The position numbers and the translations under genes are program-made. The notes beneath the pieces are model-generated. The model made no database searches, had not been told where the DNA came from, and worked only from the letters and a program-made list of their open reading frames with translations. A stretch of 64,000 nucleotides of DNA from contig NZ_WVIC01000019.1 in NCBI RefSeq assembly GCF_009939295.1, forward strand, positions 17,209-81,208. Direction: 5' to 3'. This DNA comes from Petrachloros mirabilis ULC683. GTDB lineage: Bacteria; Cyanobacteriota; Cyanobacteriia; Thermosynechococcales; Thermosynechococcaceae. Of the stretch, positions 36,650 through 46,526 are shown one piece after another (the stretch's first letter is position 1; every line of letters starts with the position of its first letter).

Positions 36650-37852
36650 ATGTCTAACGCCCAAGCAGTGAGTACCGCTGTTGCCAAGCTTTACGATACC
36701 TATCCTTTTCCACCGGATCCGCTCTCGGATCAGCCCCCGCCAGGGTACAACTGGCGCTGGCACTGGCAGGCGGCCTACCAATTTTGCACGGGTCAAAAAC
36801 CCAGTCGATCCGATATTCGCATCTTAGATGCGGGCTGTGGGTCGGGGGTGGGCACGGAATACCTCTTGCACCTGAACCCTGAAGCTGAGGTGGTGGGCAT
36901 TGACCTCAGTGCAGGTACCCTGGCCGTGGCCCAGGAGCGGTGTCAGCGCTCAGGGGTAGCCCATCGGGTCACGTTCCAGCAGCTTAGTTTATTCGATGTC
37001 GATCAACTCCCCGGTGAATTTAATTTGATCAATTGTGTGGGGGTGTTGCACCACACAATTGATCCGGTGCGGGGAATTCAGGCGTTGGCTCAGAAGGTGG
37101 CACCAGGTGGTCTGTTGCACATTTTTGTGTACGGCGAACTGGGGCGCTGGGAAATCAAGCTGATGCAAGAAGCCATTGCCCTGCTCCAAGGAGAGCGCCA
37201 GGGCGATTATCAAGATGGGGTGCAGGTGGGTCGAGCGGTGTTTGCGGCTCTGCCGGAGAGTAATCCACTGGTGCAGCGCGAAAAAACCCGGTGGTCACTG
37301 GAGAACCACCGGGATGAGTGCTTTGCGGATATGTATGTGCATCCTCAGGAAATTGACTACAACATGGAGACGCTGTTTGACTTAATTGAGGCGTCAGGGC
37401 TAGACTTTCTCGGGTTTTCTAATCCCCAGGTGTGGTCGCTGGAGCGATTGCTGGCTAAGGCTCCCGATTTGATGGCGCGGGCTCAGCCTCTGAGCGACCG
37501 ACAGCGCTATCGCCTCATTGAATTGCTAGATCCCGGCATGATTTCCCACTACGAGTTTTTTCTGGCCAAGCCTCCACTGCCATTCATCGATTGGTCTGAA
37601 GATTCAACCCTGTTGGCGGCGATTCCAGAGCGTCATCCTTGTATGGACGGCTGGCCAAGTGCGACGGTGTTTAACTACAACTACGAGGTGGTGAAGCTCA
37701 GTGAGCCAGAGCAGGCATTTTTGCAGGGCTGTGGAGAGAACCCCGAAGCTGGGGTAACGGTGGCGATGCTTTGTCAGCGCTCTGGGCTACTGTTAGCAGA
37801 GGTGCGATCGCTCCTCAAGCAACAACTGCTGTTGCTGTCTCCTCAGGCTTAA
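36650..37852 (+). CDS. Class I SAM-dependent methyltransferase
   Basis: 400 residues from ATG 36650; a GTG 15 bases upstream is less likely. N-terminal AKLYDTYPFPPDPLSDQPPPG precedes the Rossmann domain: ILDAGCGSGVGTEYLLHLNP (motif I), VVGIDLSAGTLAVAQERC, LINCVGVLHHTIDPVRGIQ and KVAPGGLLHIFVYGE. A C-terminal region of about 180 residues (ADMYVHPQEIDYNMETLFDL...) is typical of a cyanobacterial subgroup and may select the substrate, which is unknown. It ends 4 bp into the convergent neighbour. Confidence 0.85.
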   Translation: MSNAQAVSTAVAKLYDTYPFPPDPLSDQPPPGYNWRWHWQAAYQFCTGQKPSRSDIRILDAGCGSGVGTEYLLHLNPEAEVVGIDLSAGTLAVAQERCQRSGVAHRVTFQQLSLFDVDQLPGEFNLINCVGVLHHTIDPVRGIQALAQKVAPGGLLHIFVYGELGRWEIKLMQEAIALLQGERQGDYQDGVQVGRAVFAALPESNPLVQREKTRWSLENHRDECFADMYVHPQEIDYNMETLFDLIEASGLDFLGFSNPQVWSLERLLAKAPDLMARAQPLSDRQRYRLIELLDPGMISHYEFFLAKPPLPFIDWSEDSTLLAAIPERHPCMDGWPSATVFNYNYEVVKLSEPEQAFLQGCGENPEAGVTVAMLCQRSGLLLAEVRSLLKQQLLLLSPQA

Positions 37853-38229
37853 GACTGCCGCAAAAAAGCTTGCAAGCGCAGTAGCGTGAAGGTCTGCCCT
37901 AAATTTAGCGGCAGTAGCGTAATGCCTTCTAATCGAGATTGCACCCAGCCATGCCCCCACGACCACTCGTGAAATCCATCAATTCCCTGGCTAAGGGTCA
38001 GGCGAATACCATTGGGAACCAACTGCTCAACCTGGTGCTGCACGGCGACAGGGCCAGTCCAGCTCGTGAACTGTAATCCCGGTGTTAGGTGCTGAGGTAG
38101 ACCTTGAGACAGTCGTTGAGGCCAAAGCCATTGACGTAGCTGATCTGTTTGGGTCAGCGCCGCTGCCAATTGCTGGGCTGAGGCATTGGTTTCAAGGCGC
38201 AGTTGACTGTGTTGATAGGTGCCAAACAT
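37849..38229 (-). CDS. SRPBCC-like hypothetical protein
   Basis: 126 residues. Start MFGTYQHSQLRLETNASAQQLAAALTQTDQLRQWLWP and the alternating beta pattern (TSWTGPVAVQHQVEQLVPNG, FHEWSWGHGWVQSRLEG, ending TFTLLRLQAFL) resemble the START/SRPBCC lipid-binding fold by general pattern only. No signal peptide. Its stop overlaps the methyltransferase stop by 4 bp. Confidence 0.6.
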   Translation of the reverse strand: MFGTYQHSQLRLETNASAQQLAAALTQTDQLRQWLWPQRLSQGLPQHLTPGLQFTSWTGPVAVQHQVEQLVPNGIRLTLSQGIDGFHEWSWGHGWVQSRLEGITLLPLNLGQTFTLLRLQAFLRQS

Positions 38230-38340
38230 AGATCGTCCAGGATAGGGCAGTTTGAATCTGGCCTGAGTTCACTGATAGGGCTAGCAGCAACATACTGCCA
38301 TGCGATCTATTGTAGGGGTGAAGAGAGTGGAACACTGACA

Positions 38341-38865
38341 CTAAGCGACGGCTAGACGCGCATCCATGGTGGCATCAGTGGGAGTCTTGTCCGCATTTTT
38401 GACTTCGCTGAGTTGCTGTTGCCACGCGATCGCAACCGTCCCTGGCAACACACCGACAAGCTTAGCGAGCACATCATTGGGAATGCTTTGGACTTCCGTT
38501 ACCCCAAAACGCTCACAGAGAAGCTGAACAATGGCCACTGCCCGACGCAGGGGTGAGTCATCCTGGCAAAGTTGCTGCATAGCATCAATATCATCCATGC
38601 GCTGCTGAAAAGCAACCTGTCGCTCTGGGGTAGATTCTGGAACTGTAAACTCAACTGCACCTAGGGTGTAGAGAGTCACGCATTGGGTATCAAACATACC
38701 GCCCACCGCTGACCCCGCATTCACAAATTCTGCATGATAAGGCTTTTGTAAGATTAGACCCCCCGGCTCATGCTGGCTAAGGGCAAGAAGCTGGCCACTC
38801 TTGAGCAACTCAATGGGTTGGTTCTTACGACCTATCGTCTCAGAATTAGCAGTATTTGAGTTCAT
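38341..38865 (-). CDS. Hypothetical protein with possible C-terminal helix-turn-helix
   Basis: 174 residues. The first half (PIELLKSGQLLALSQHEPGG.. VNAGSAVGGMFDTQCVTLYTL) looks like a small sensory or beta-barrel domain. The second half has a helix (PERQVAFQQRMDDIDAMQQL), then RRAVAIVQLLCERFG and IPNDVLAKLVGVLPGTVAIAW, which resembles the last two helices of a CRP-like winged helix. This would suit a transcription regulator, but the match is by eye only. Its 350-bp upstream region is non-coding. Confidence 0.55.
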   Translation of the reverse strand: MNSNTANSETIGRKNQPIELLKSGQLLALSQHEPGGLILQKPYHAEFVNAGSAVGGMFDTQCVTLYTLGAVEFTVPESTPERQVAFQQRMDDIDAMQQLCQDDSPLRRAVAIVQLLCERFGVTEVQSIPNDVLAKLVGVLPGTVAIAWQQQLSEVKNADKTPTDATMDARLAVA

Positions 38866-39217
38866 AGTCTTATGTCTTACCAGTTAAATGATAGCTAGGC
38901 AACTCCAGCAAAATTTTAAGTGGAGCCTGCCAGTGGAGTGAGATTAGGCCATCAAGTACCCAGTGAGTGCACTTAATGTGTACTATCCCGTCTCCAGCGG
39001 AAAAAGTCCAATCAGCTCACATAAAGATCTTCATTAAAATCTAATTGAGCTCTAATACTTTAATTATCTACCGCCCACCTTGAAATCGCTTCCGTGAGAA
39101 TACGGGACATTGAAAAGACTAGCCCGAGGGTGTTATAGTCTCTTCCTGGCTTACGCTTCAGGGTATGCACATGCCCCTGCCACCCCCTCCGTAATTTCTG
39201 GGAGAGCATCCGTAAAA
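38866..39217. other. 352-bp non-coding region
   Basis: Lies between the 3' end of the CYTH gene and the 5' end of the 174-residue gene, both on the minus strand. AT-rich around 39010-39070, where the promoter for the downstream (leftward) gene probably lies. No ORF, tRNA or repeat family from elsewhere in the window is seen here. Confidence 0.4.
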
Positions 39218-39718
39218 TCACCTTGTCAGATGATTTGCCAGACGATCTTCTGCTGTCCAGGTTTGATAGGGATGTTGAGCAAGGTAGGAATTATAATACC
39301 GCCGATCTTGCGAAACTTCCATGCCCACCCAGTCTGGTAACGACACACTTTGATCAGGGTCACTCAGCTCTACCTCAGCCAGCAGTAAGCCCTGATTGCG
39401 CCCCTGAAATTCGTCCACTTCCCAAATCAAGCCCCCCCAAGGCACTCGATACCGAGTTTTCTCAACGATCCAACCGGGGCAGAGGGTTGACAAAATTTCC
39501 TGAGCTTCCCCAATGGGAATACCATACTCATACTCAGACCGAGAAATACCCTGACTTTTGCCCTTAAGAGTCAGCCAAGCACAGCCCCCAGCAATGCGCA
39601 CTCGAACGGTGCAGTGAGACGAAAGCCCCAGATAGCCTTGCAGATATGAAGTGCCCTGATGATCTGATCGCCAGCCCTGACCCGTGACCAGAAACTTACG
39701 CTCAATTTCAATTGACAT
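39218..39718 (-). CDS. CYTH domain phosphohydrolase/cyclase-like protein
   Basis: 166 residues opening with the diagnostic MSIEIERKFLV (ExExK). Tunnel strands follow: YLQGYLGLSSHCTVRVRIAG (RxR), AWLTLKGKSQGISRSEYEY, VEKTRYRVPWGGLIWEVDEF, LLLAEVELSDPDQ and the late DRRYYNSYLA. All polyphosphate-binding charged residues of the triphosphate tunnel family are present. Bacterial members act as inorganic triphosphatases or class IV adenylyl cyclases; triphosphatase is more likely for a lone cyanobacterial CYTH. Confidence 0.9.
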   Translation of the reverse strand: MSIEIERKFLVTGQGWRSDHQGTSYLQGYLGLSSHCTVRVRIAGGCAWLTLKGKSQGISRSEYEYGIPIGEAQEILSTLCPGWIVEKTRYRVPWGGLIWEVDEFQGRNQGLLLAEVELSDPDQSVSLPDWVGMEVSQDRRYYNSYLAQHPYQTWTAEDRLANHLTR

Positions 39719-39742
39719 GGGACTTGATCACCTGATGCGAGT

Positions 39743-40114
39743 TCAGGATGGGTTTTTTAACAGCTTGCGAACCGTAGCAATCATTTCATCCGGATTAAAC
39801 GGCTTCGTAATGTAGGCATCTCCACCCTGTCTCATGCCCCAATGACGATCAAAGGCTTCACCCTTAGTCGTACACATAATGACTGGCATATTGAATTCTT
39901 GCTTGACCCAGCGACAAAGCTCATAGCCATTCATATTGGGCATCACAATATCTGTGATCAATAAAGATGGGGGGCTATCAGCTTTTTCTTTGAGAAGCTG
40001 CTTTGCGGCTAGACCATCTTCGGCCTCAAGCACCTCTAACCCGTAATCTCGGAGAAGATCACAGAGCACTGCGCGCATTGTGGGACTGTCGTCAACCACC
40101 ATCACCGTTGTCAT
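39743..40114 (-). CDS. CheY-like response regulator, PilH/PixH type
   Basis: 123 residues, a lone receiver domain. Acidic pocket VDDSP near residue 8, phosphoacceptor Asp in LLITDIVMPNMNGYEL, conserved Thr/Lys sites IMCTTKGEAFD and ITKPFNPDEM. The phrase GMRQGGDAYITKPF is characteristic of cyanobacterial PilH/PixH-like regulators that act with CheA-type kinases in motility and phototaxis. No kinase or output gene is adjacent. The gene lies 24 bp upstream of the CYTH gene on the same strand, so co-transcription is possible. Confidence 0.88.
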   Translation of the reverse strand: MTTVMVVDDSPTMRAVLCDLLRDYGLEVLEAEDGLAAKQLLKEKADSPPSLLITDIVMPNMNGYELCRWVKQEFNMPVIMCTTKGEAFDRHWGMRQGGDAYITKPFNPDEMIATVRKLLKNPS

Positions 40115-40351
40115 ATTACTCCACCTATTTTGCGGCCAGCATCTCTAAGGAGTATTCCCCATTAGACAGCATAAGCGCCCTGAAAAGCATACGTGTTTAT
40201 ACGGTAGTTTAGTTGCTTTTGGCCATGCTTTAATACACAAACTTGTTTTCTATCTAACCCTGTTAGCCAAGTCAAGCTATATTTCAGGGCTAATTCTTGA
40301 TCAACAAGGGTGCCCTATCGCCGAGGAAGCACTGTAACACTCAGATGAACG

Positions 40352-41572
40352 CTACACGGTAAAACGAATAAACTTTTTCTTTCCCACCTGGAGAACCTGA
40401 CCACTCAGCGCTTCAGGAGACTCGATCTTCCAGTCCACTTGGTTAATTTTTATACCATTGAGTTTGACGGCTCCCCCTTGAATTTGGCGACGGGCATCAC
40501 TGCTGCTGGTGCAGAGCCCACTGGCACTCACCAGGTAAAAGAGCTTGGCCGGAAACTGCACCTCTGCCAAAGAGAATTCTGGAATCAGCTCGGTGTCACT
40601 CAGGGTGCCCTGGGTGACCATGGCCGCCACCGATTGCTGGGTAGATTGGGCGACCTCAGCCCCATGGTACTGACTCACAAGCTCCAGGGCGAGCTGCTTT
40701 TGGCCATCACGAGGATTCTCTGGCAGATCCTTCAGCGGTAGATTGGTCAACAATTCAAAATATTGGGCAAGGAGGGGATCCGGGGTCTTTTCTAGCTTGG
40801 AGTACATGGTCACCGGATCTTCGGCCAGCCCCACGTAGTTGTTAAGAGACTTGGACATTTTTTGCACCCCATCGGTGCCCACCAGAATCGGCATCAGTAG
40901 GCCAAACTGTGGCGGCTGCCCAAAGTGACGCTGTAGATCGCGCCCCACAGCAATATTGAATTTTTGGTCGGTGCCCCCTAGCTCTACATCGGCCTGCACC
41001 GCCACTGAGTCATAGCCCTGCATCATCGGGTAGAGAAATTCATGGAGGTAGACGGGGCTACCTTGCTGATAGCGCTCGGCAAAGCCTTCCTTGGCCAACA
41101 TCTGGCCTACAGTCATGGTGGTCATGAGTTCCAGGGTTTTGGCCAAATCCAGGCGCGATAGCCACTCGGAGTTGTAGCGAATTTCTAAGCGACCGGGGGC
41201 ATCAAAGTCGAGGATGGGGCGAATTTGATCCAGATAGGTGCGGACATTTGCAGCGACATCTGCTTCGGTGAGTTGACGCCGGACTTCAGATTTACCGGTG
41301 GGATCACCAATGCGGGCGGTAAAGTCTCCGATAATCAAAACAGCAATATGCCCTTGGTCTTGAAAGGCTCGCAGCTTGCGAATGGGAATGCTATGGCCAA
41401 GATGGACTTCGCTGCCGGTGGGATCAATGCCAAATTTAATCCGGAGGGGGCGATCGGTGTGTTGCAGCCGGTAGGCAAGATTCTCGTTAGGGTTTTGGCT
41501 GTCGGGCACATGGGGAAAGAGATCACTTACACCCCGCTCAAGCAGGGTGGCCACCGGATTGGTCATAGTCAT
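40352..41572 (-). CDS. tyrS: Tyrosyl-tRNA synthetase
   Basis: About 406 residues from ATG 41572; an ATG at 41566 or a GTG at 41578 is possible. Class I synthetase: [21 protein letters not shown] with the HxGH signature, [36 protein letters not shown], and the KMSKS loop [13 protein letters not shown]. The C-terminal S4 domain reads [21 protein letters not shown]. This is the TyrRS-2 (TyrZ-like) type. It charges tRNA-Tyr. Divergent from the Uma2 gene. Confidence 0.95.
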   Translation of the reverse strand: MTMTNPVATLLERGVSDLFPHVPDSQNPNENLAYRLQHTDRPLRIKFGIDPTGSEVHLGHSIPIRKLRAFQDQGHIAVLIIGDFTARIGDPTGKSEVRRQLTEADVAANVRTYLDQIRPILDFDAPGRLEIRYNSEWLSRLDLAKTLELMTTMTVGQMLAKEGFAERYQQGSPVYLHEFLYPMMQGYDSVAVQADVELGGTDQKFNIAVGRDLQRHFGQPPQFGLLMPILVGTDGVQKMSKSLNNYVGLAEDPVTMYSKLEKTPDPLLAQYFELLTNLPLKDLPENPRDGQKQLALELVSQYHGAEVAQSTQQSVAAMVTQGTLSDTELIPEFSLAEVQFPAKLFYLVSASGLCTSSSDARRQIQGGAVKLNGIKINQVDWKIESPEALSGQVLQVGKKKFIRFTV

Positions 41573-41667
41573 CAACACATGGGAGTAGAGGCACCCATTT
41601 AGTGTATCGTTGCCGGGTACTCGGAACCTAAAATAGAGGCACCCAGCAGCTAGCCCAGACCCAATCT

Positions 41668-42231
41668 ATGATTGCTACTCCAAACTATATTAGTCCGGAA
41701 GAATATCTGGACATTGAACAACGGAGTCAAATTCGCCATGAATACCGTCGGGGTCTGGTTTACGCTATGGCTGGCGGGACTGACAATCATGATCGCATTA
41801 CGTTTAATTTGCTGAAGCGCATTGACAACCACTTTGGCGATCCCTCAGACTGTCGGTTTTACTCTGGGAATGTCAAGGTTAGCTATTTCCATGAATTTTA
41901 TTATTATCCGGATGCTTTTATTACCTGTGATCCACGCGACCGTGAGGATCGCTATGTTAAGCGCTTCCCGAAGTTGATTGCTGAAGTTCTTTCATCTAGT
42001 ACAGAAGCCTTTGATCTGGGTGACAAATTTGCCGATTATCAGCGGATTGAGTCTTTAGAGGAATACGTCCTCATTTCGCAAACCCAGCAACAGGTTGAAT
42101 GTCGAAGACGCATCACTCCTCACACCTGGGAGTCTGTCATTAATGAAGCTGGGAGTTGGATCAATTTGAACAGTATTGGCCTAGACTTCCCGATCGCAGA
42201 TCTCTATCGGGGCTTGGATGCCTTGCCTTAG
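41668..42231 (+). CDS. Uma2 family (DUF820) restriction-endonuclease-fold protein
   Basis: 187 residues. ISPEEYLDIEQRSQIRHEYRRGLVYAMAGGTDNHDRI, then YYPDAFITCDP and KLIAEVLSSSTEAFDLGDKFADYQRI, the PD-(D/E)xK-like core with conserved Asp, Glu and Lys/Asp positions. The family is expanded in cyanobacteria, often with many paralogues, and its role is unclear; a nuclease function is inferred from the fold. It overlaps the stop of the convergent gene by 4 bp. Confidence 0.9.
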   Translation: MIATPNYISPEEYLDIEQRSQIRHEYRRGLVYAMAGGTDNHDRITFNLLKRIDNHFGDPSDCRFYSGNVKVSYFHEFYYYPDAFITCDPRDREDRYVKRFPKLIAEVLSSSTEAFDLGDKFADYQRIESLEEYVLISQTQQQVECRRRITPHTWESVINEAGSWINLNSIGLDFPIADLYRGLDALP

Positions 42232-43091
42232 GCATCGGGTGGAGCGATCGCAACTTCCAGCAACTCCAGCGGCACATTTGGGTTAGCTCCAATGCCGGCC
42301 CATTGCATATACAAGCGATCGGCGGCGACTGTGAGGATCTGAGCGTCCGTTTGCCCCAGTGGATTGGAGGTCTCTAATCGCAACAGATCCAGCGGGGGAA
42401 TCCCTCGGGCAGTATTGCTGAACCCTGAGAGAGCTGCCACTAAAATGGGTAAGATCCTAGGCGCAGGAATGTGGCGGGCACGCTGAAGGCTGAGGTGAAA
42501 ATGGGTGGCGGTGCTGAGCCAGGTGTAGCAGGCTAGCGCCAGCAGGGTTAAGGGTGAAACCGCAATGGCTTCTGGGGAAGGTGTTGGGGTACTTGGCAAA
42601 TCAGTGCCTTGGGGACAAGGTTGGGGACAGGGTTGGGGACTGAGGGCTGCGATCGCACCCATCAATGCCACCCGTTGCTCCAGAAGCGTTTGCACAGTCT
42701 CTAGAATGGGGAGGGAGCCAAACCCAGCAGCCTCAAGTTGCGCCCAGCTTCGGGGCAACACCGTCAGGAACGACTGCATTGGATCGGCCAAGATCGTCAC
42801 CAAAATTGCGCCTAGCCCCTGAGCCGTCTGGTGCCATTCCAGATCCGTTTGGGGTGAAAAGCCCCGCCGAATGTAATCTTGCCACTGCCAGGGGGAATCA
42901 CTACCCAGCAAGAATGTGGGCAAGAGAGCCATCAAGGCTTGCTCAGGCGGTTTCTCCGAGGGCTGAGACTGCCCCCAAGTCAACAGCGATTGCATAAAAG
43001 ACTGACTGGGGTGGGGAGCATACCCTAAGGTGAGCCGTTCACCCACACCGACCCCTAAAAACAACCCCCGAAAGTGCCCTAAGCTATCCAC
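42228..43091 (-). CDS. Hypothetical protein downstream of nagA
   Basis: 287 residues, GTG start, 4 bp after nagA. N-terminal GHFRGLFLGVGVGERLTLGYAP is faintly like the opening of ADP-ribosylglycohydrolases (GALLGxAxGDALG), but the metal-binding acidic residues of that family are absent. The rest is helical, with a CPQPCPQG/TPTPSPE linker around 152-170 and ARGIPPLDLLRLE. No confident family. Tight spacing implies co-expression with nagA. Confidence 0.6.
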   Translation of the reverse strand: MDSLGHFRGLFLGVGVGERLTLGYAPHPSQSFMQSLLTWGQSQPSEKPPEQALMALLPTFLLGSDSPWQWQDYIRRGFSPQTDLEWHQTAQGLGAILVTILADPMQSFLTVLPRSWAQLEAAGFGSLPILETVQTLLEQRVALMGAIAALSPQPCPQPCPQGTDLPSTPTPSPEAIAVSPLTLLALACYTWLSTATHFHLSLQRARHIPAPRILPILVAALSGFSNTARGIPPLDLLRLETSNPLGQTDAQILTVAADRLYMQWAGIGANPNVPLELLEVAIAPPDA

Positions 43092-43095
43092 TGGC

Positions 43096-44259
43096 TCAAC
43101 AATCCTCTGGCCAGGAAAACAACCGTTCCCAGCTTAGAGTGTTCTTAGCGTCAAGATGCCAGCGCAGCAAGCCGGATAAGGACTGTCCAGGGCCAAGTCC
43201 AGGCAGATTTAGCGCTTGGCGGGGGGCTTCCGTGGCTAAGTGAATGGCTTCTGGCACTGAACAGATGCCCCAATGCACCAGGTTTTGCACCCCCTGCAAT
43301 AGGGGTAGCGTCGTCCCAGCTAGGGTACCGTCCGCCAGACGAGCGGTGCCGTTTGCAATCGTGATGGTGCGGGCATCCCAAGGGTAGGTGCCATCGGGCA
43401 ATCCCAGGGGAGCTAGGGCATCGCTGACCAGAAACAGCCCGGATCTCTGAGCCATCCGCACTAAGAGTTGCAGCATTCTGGGGTGGATGTGCTCACCGTC
43501 TGCAATCACACCACACCGAATGCCCGGGGTGAGTAGTGCTGCCCCCAACAGCCCTGGCTGGCGGTGGTGGAGGCTGGGCATGGCGTTAAAGGCATGGGTG
43601 ACTAGGGTTGCGCCTTGCTCAAAGGCAGTCTGCGCCTCTTCTGCCGTGGCCAGAGAATGTCCCAAGCTGATGAAGATGTTGCGATCGCGCAGAGCGGCCA
43701 AGGCCATCCCCGTTGGATCCAGCTCCGGGGCGAGGGTGATCAACTTGACCTGGGCACTGTACACACCCAACACCCGCTCCACTTCTGTCACGGTTAGCGG
43801 CAAGAGAAACTCAGCCGGATGCGCCCCCTGCTTGGCGGGGTTGAGAAATGGCCCCTCTAGGTGTGCCCCAAGAATCTGGGCGGTGCCTGGTTCGGGCTGA
43901 AACTGCGATAGGTGGGCTAGAGCGCTGTGAATGTTGTCCACAGATGTGGTCACCAGGGTTGGCAAGTAGGCGTCTACCCCCTGCTCCCACAAAAAGCGGC
44001 AAATTTTAGACAAGGTAGAACCGGGCATCGCCCCCAAGTCGGTAAAGGCAATGCCCAGCGCCCCATTGATTTGCAGATCAACACCGCCAAGGGACAGCCA
44101 ATCCCCCCCTAGATCTAGGCAAGGAAAGTTTTCTGCTACCTGGATCTGGGGCTGAATCGTCGCAATCTGACCTGATTGGATGAGAACCTGCTGTAGACCC
44201 GAATAACCTGCAATTTGGGCGTTTTTCAGGCAAAGGGACAATGACTGTGTTTTTGCCAC
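43096..44259 (-). CDS. nagA: N-acetylglucosamine-6-phosphate deacetylase
   Basis: 387 residues, GTG start. Amidohydrolase with metal and substrate motifs: HLEGPFLNPAKQGAHP, ISLGHSLATAEEAQTAFEQGATLVTHAFNAMP, VIADGEHIHP and LVSDALAPLGLPDGTY (catalytic Asp). It deacetylates GlcNAc-6-P, recycling peptidoglycan amino sugars. The neighbours are 3 bp upstream (a small membrane protein) and 4 bp downstream (a 287-residue protein). No nagB is present in the window. Confidence 0.94.
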   Translation of the reverse strand: MAKTQSLSLCLKNAQIAGYSGLQQVLIQSGQIATIQPQIQVAENFPCLDLGGDWLSLGGVDLQINGALGIAFTDLGAMPGSTLSKICRFLWEQGVDAYLPTLVTTSVDNIHSALAHLSQFQPEPGTAQILGAHLEGPFLNPAKQGAHPAEFLLPLTVTEVERVLGVYSAQVKLITLAPELDPTGMALAALRDRNIFISLGHSLATAEEAQTAFEQGATLVTHAFNAMPSLHHRQPGLLGAALLTPGIRCGVIADGEHIHPRMLQLLVRMAQRSGLFLVSDALAPLGLPDGTYPWDARTITIANGTARLADGTLAGTTLPLLQGVQNLVHWGICSVPEAIHLATEAPRQALNLPGLGPGQSLSGLLRWHLDAKNTLSWERLFSWPEDC

Positions 44260-44262
44260 GTC

Positions 44263-44574
44263 CTAGCTGGGTTGGACGGCTCCCGGTTGACCGGGATTGC
44301 TGTTGGGGGGAACTGGCTGCGATCGCGGTGCTGTTTCTTCCATGGGCTTCAGCTCAATGTTGTTGAGCAGCGTAGTCACAAAGGCAAACAGCAAGAAGGG
44401 CAGGGACAAAACTAAAATCAGCCCCCCGGTCAAAAAGGCATAGACCGGGTTTTCGTACATGGCGATCGCCGATGCCAGACTAATAAAAATCACAATTAGC
44501 CAAACCATGACCTGTCCATAAATATCGCCAAAGGTGAGGGTGCAAGAAAAGCGATATTTTTGTAATGGATTCAT
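44263..44574 (-). CDS. Small membrane protein heading the nagA cluster
   Basis: 103 residues from ATG 44574 ([21 protein letters not shown]); a longer start at 44595 is possible. Two transmembrane helices ([19 protein letters not shown] and [20 protein letters not shown]) and a Pro-rich cytoplasmic tail. No known domain. The stop is 3 bp before the nagA start, so translation is probably coupled. Confidence 0.65.
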   Translation of the reverse strand: MNPLQKYRFSCTLTFGDIYGQVMVWLIVIFISLASAIAMYENPVYAFLTGGLILVLSLPFLLFAFVTTLLNNIELKPMEETAPRSQPVPPNSNPGQPGAVQPS

Positions 44575-44797
44575 CAGGGTTTCCTCAAGCAGCATCAGGG
44601 GAACATGGGCATTTGCTGAAATTGTGCAGTGCTACAGCAAAGCCGCAATCATTTGCGACTTAAATTTTAGACAAAATTTACAAGGCTTTAATGGATTTAA
44701 ACAAAACGATAGACTCCTGACGCTGAAATCGATCAAACCCAGGGTTCTAAGCCTAGGTAAGATAAACTTTTGTAACGTTAAGGGCTGGAAGGCAACT

Positions 44798-45328
44798 ATG
44801 ACCCAAGCACAAGTGGCCATTATTATGGGCAGTGATTCAGACTTGCCCACCATGGAGGGTGCGATCGCCATCTGCGAAACCTTTGGTGTTCCTCACCACG
44901 TGGAAATCATCTCTGCCCATCGCACCCCCAACCGCATGGTCGAATTTGCCCAGCAGGCTCACCATCAAGGTCTGAAAGTAATTATTGCAGGGGCGGGGGG
45001 AGCGGCTCATCTCCCTGGCATGGTCGCGGCCCTCACCCCTCTGCCCGTCATTGGAGTGCCCGTTCCCAGCCGCTGCTTGCAAGGGGTTGATTCGCTCTAC
45101 TCCATTGTGCAGATGCCCGCCGGGATTCCCGTGGCCACCGTCGCCATTGGCAACGCCACCAACGCGGGCCTTCTGGCGATCCAAATCTTGGCTACCCACG
45201 ATCCTGAACTGCTACAAAAAGTCCAGACCTATCGCCAGGACTTGAGCCAAAGGGTGCAAACCAAGCAAGATCGCTTGGCGAATCTAGGCTATCAGCAGTA
45301 TCTTCAAGAGCAACAAGCCAAGGCATGA
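44798..45328 (+). CDS. purE: N5-carboxyaminoimidazole ribonucleotide mutase
   Basis: 176 residues from ATG 44798; the frame is open further upstream, but that extension has no family similarity. [76 protein letters not shown] and [20 protein letters not shown] are all canonical for class I PurE in purine synthesis. Its TGA overlaps the ATG of alr by 4 bp, so translation is coupled. Confidence 0.97.
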   Translation: MTQAQVAIIMGSDSDLPTMEGAIAICETFGVPHHVEIISAHRTPNRMVEFAQQAHHQGLKVIIAGAGGAAHLPGMVAALTPLPVIGVPVPSRCLQGVDSLYSIVQMPAGIPVATVAIGNATNAGLLAIQILATHDPELLQKVQTYRQDLSQRVQTKQDRLANLGYQQYLQEQQAKA

Positions 45329-46500
45329 GCGCCAGCCTCGTGCCCTCTTCTGCGGAGTCATTGCCTGTGGTCTGTGGATCCCCATTCCCGAGCTGCGATC
45401 GCGCCTGGATCACCATTGATCCAGCGGCGCTGATTCATAACTTCAAGCAACTTGAGACTGTGTTGGCACCCCCCACTCAAATCCTGGCAGTGGTGAAAGC
45501 AGATGCCTATGGCCATGGTGCCGTGACGGTAGCTCGGACGGTGGTTGCCCAGGGGGCGGCAGCCCTGGGAGTGGCGACCCTGGCTGAGGGCATCGCCCTG
45601 CGTCAGGCCAACCTCACTGTTCCCATCGTGATTCTAGGAGCCATCCACAATCCGGAGCAGATCCAGGCTTTGAGCCAGTGGCAACTCCAGCCCACCCTCT
45701 GTAGTCCCGAGCAGGCTCGATGTTTTTCCCAGCATCTCACAGCACCGCTGCCCGTTCACCTCAAAATTGATACGGGCATGTCGCGCCTAGGGCCGCTCTG
45801 GCTCCAGGGTTCAGAGTTTATCAAGCTGGTTCACAGTCTGCCCAATCTGGATATTGCCAGTGTCTACTCGCATCTGGCTACGGCGGATGACCCTGACCCC
45901 AGCTTCATGGTGATCCAGCAGCAGCGCTTTGAGCAGGTGATTCAACACGCGCACTTAGCAGGAATTTCCATTCCCAGACTGCACCTAGCCAACTCAGCAG
46001 GAGCCCTCAGCGGCCAGCCATTCCACTACGACTGGGTTCGCATTGGCCTGGCGCTGTACGGTCTATACCCTAGCCCTCAGTTTCACTCAATCCTGAATCT
46101 CCAGCCGGTCATGCAGGTAAAGGCACGGGTAACACAGCTTAAAGCCGTGCCAGCCGGAACGGGCGTTAGCTATGGCCACACCTATGTCACCCCACATCCC
46201 ATGACCCTGGCAGTGGTGGCCATTGGCTATGCCGATGGCGTGCCCCGCCGCCTCTCTAATCAAATCTCAGTTCTGATTCGGGGGCAACGAGTGCCCCAGG
46301 TGGGGATCATCACCATGGATCAGCTCATGGTGGATGTTAGCGATCTAGCTCAGGTGAAGGTGGGGGATGAGGTGACGCTCCTGGGTCAAGATAGAGATCA
46401 GTCCATTTCTGCTGATGACTGGGCGGCGCAACTGGGAACCATTTCCTATGAAATTGTCTGTAACTTCAAGCCTCGCTTGCCGCGCATTGTTCTAGGTTAA
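45325..46500 (+). CDS. alr: Alanine racemase
   Basis: 391 residues. PLP-lysine motif [62 protein letters not shown] and the catalytic tyrosine region [10 protein letters not shown]. It provides D-alanine for peptidoglycan. A 25-residue N-terminal extension precedes the barrel. Starts within the last codon of purE. Confidence 0.96.
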   Translation: MSASLVPSSAESLPVVCGSPFPSCDRAWITIDPAALIHNFKQLETVLAPPTQILAVVKADAYGHGAVTVARTVVAQGAAALGVATLAEGIALRQANLTVPIVILGAIHNPEQIQALSQWQLQPTLCSPEQARCFSQHLTAPLPVHLKIDTGMSRLGPLWLQGSEFIKLVHSLPNLDIASVYSHLATADDPDPSFMVIQQQRFEQVIQHAHLAGISIPRLHLANSAGALSGQPFHYDWVRIGLALYGLYPSPQFHSILNLQPVMQVKARVTQLKAVPAGTGVSYGHTYVTPHPMTLAVVAIGYADGVPRRLSNQISVLIRGQRVPQVGIITMDQLMVDVSDLAQVKVGDEVTLLGQDRDQSISADDWAAQLGTISYEIVCNFKPRLPRIVLG

Positions 46501-46526
46501 AGGGAGATGCCGTCGATCAATGTCCT

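Noticed and set aside
44534..44797. 88-residue extension ahead of purE
   Set aside because: PurE family members begin at [15 protein letters not shown]; the extension has no similarity and overlaps the neighbouring divergent gene.
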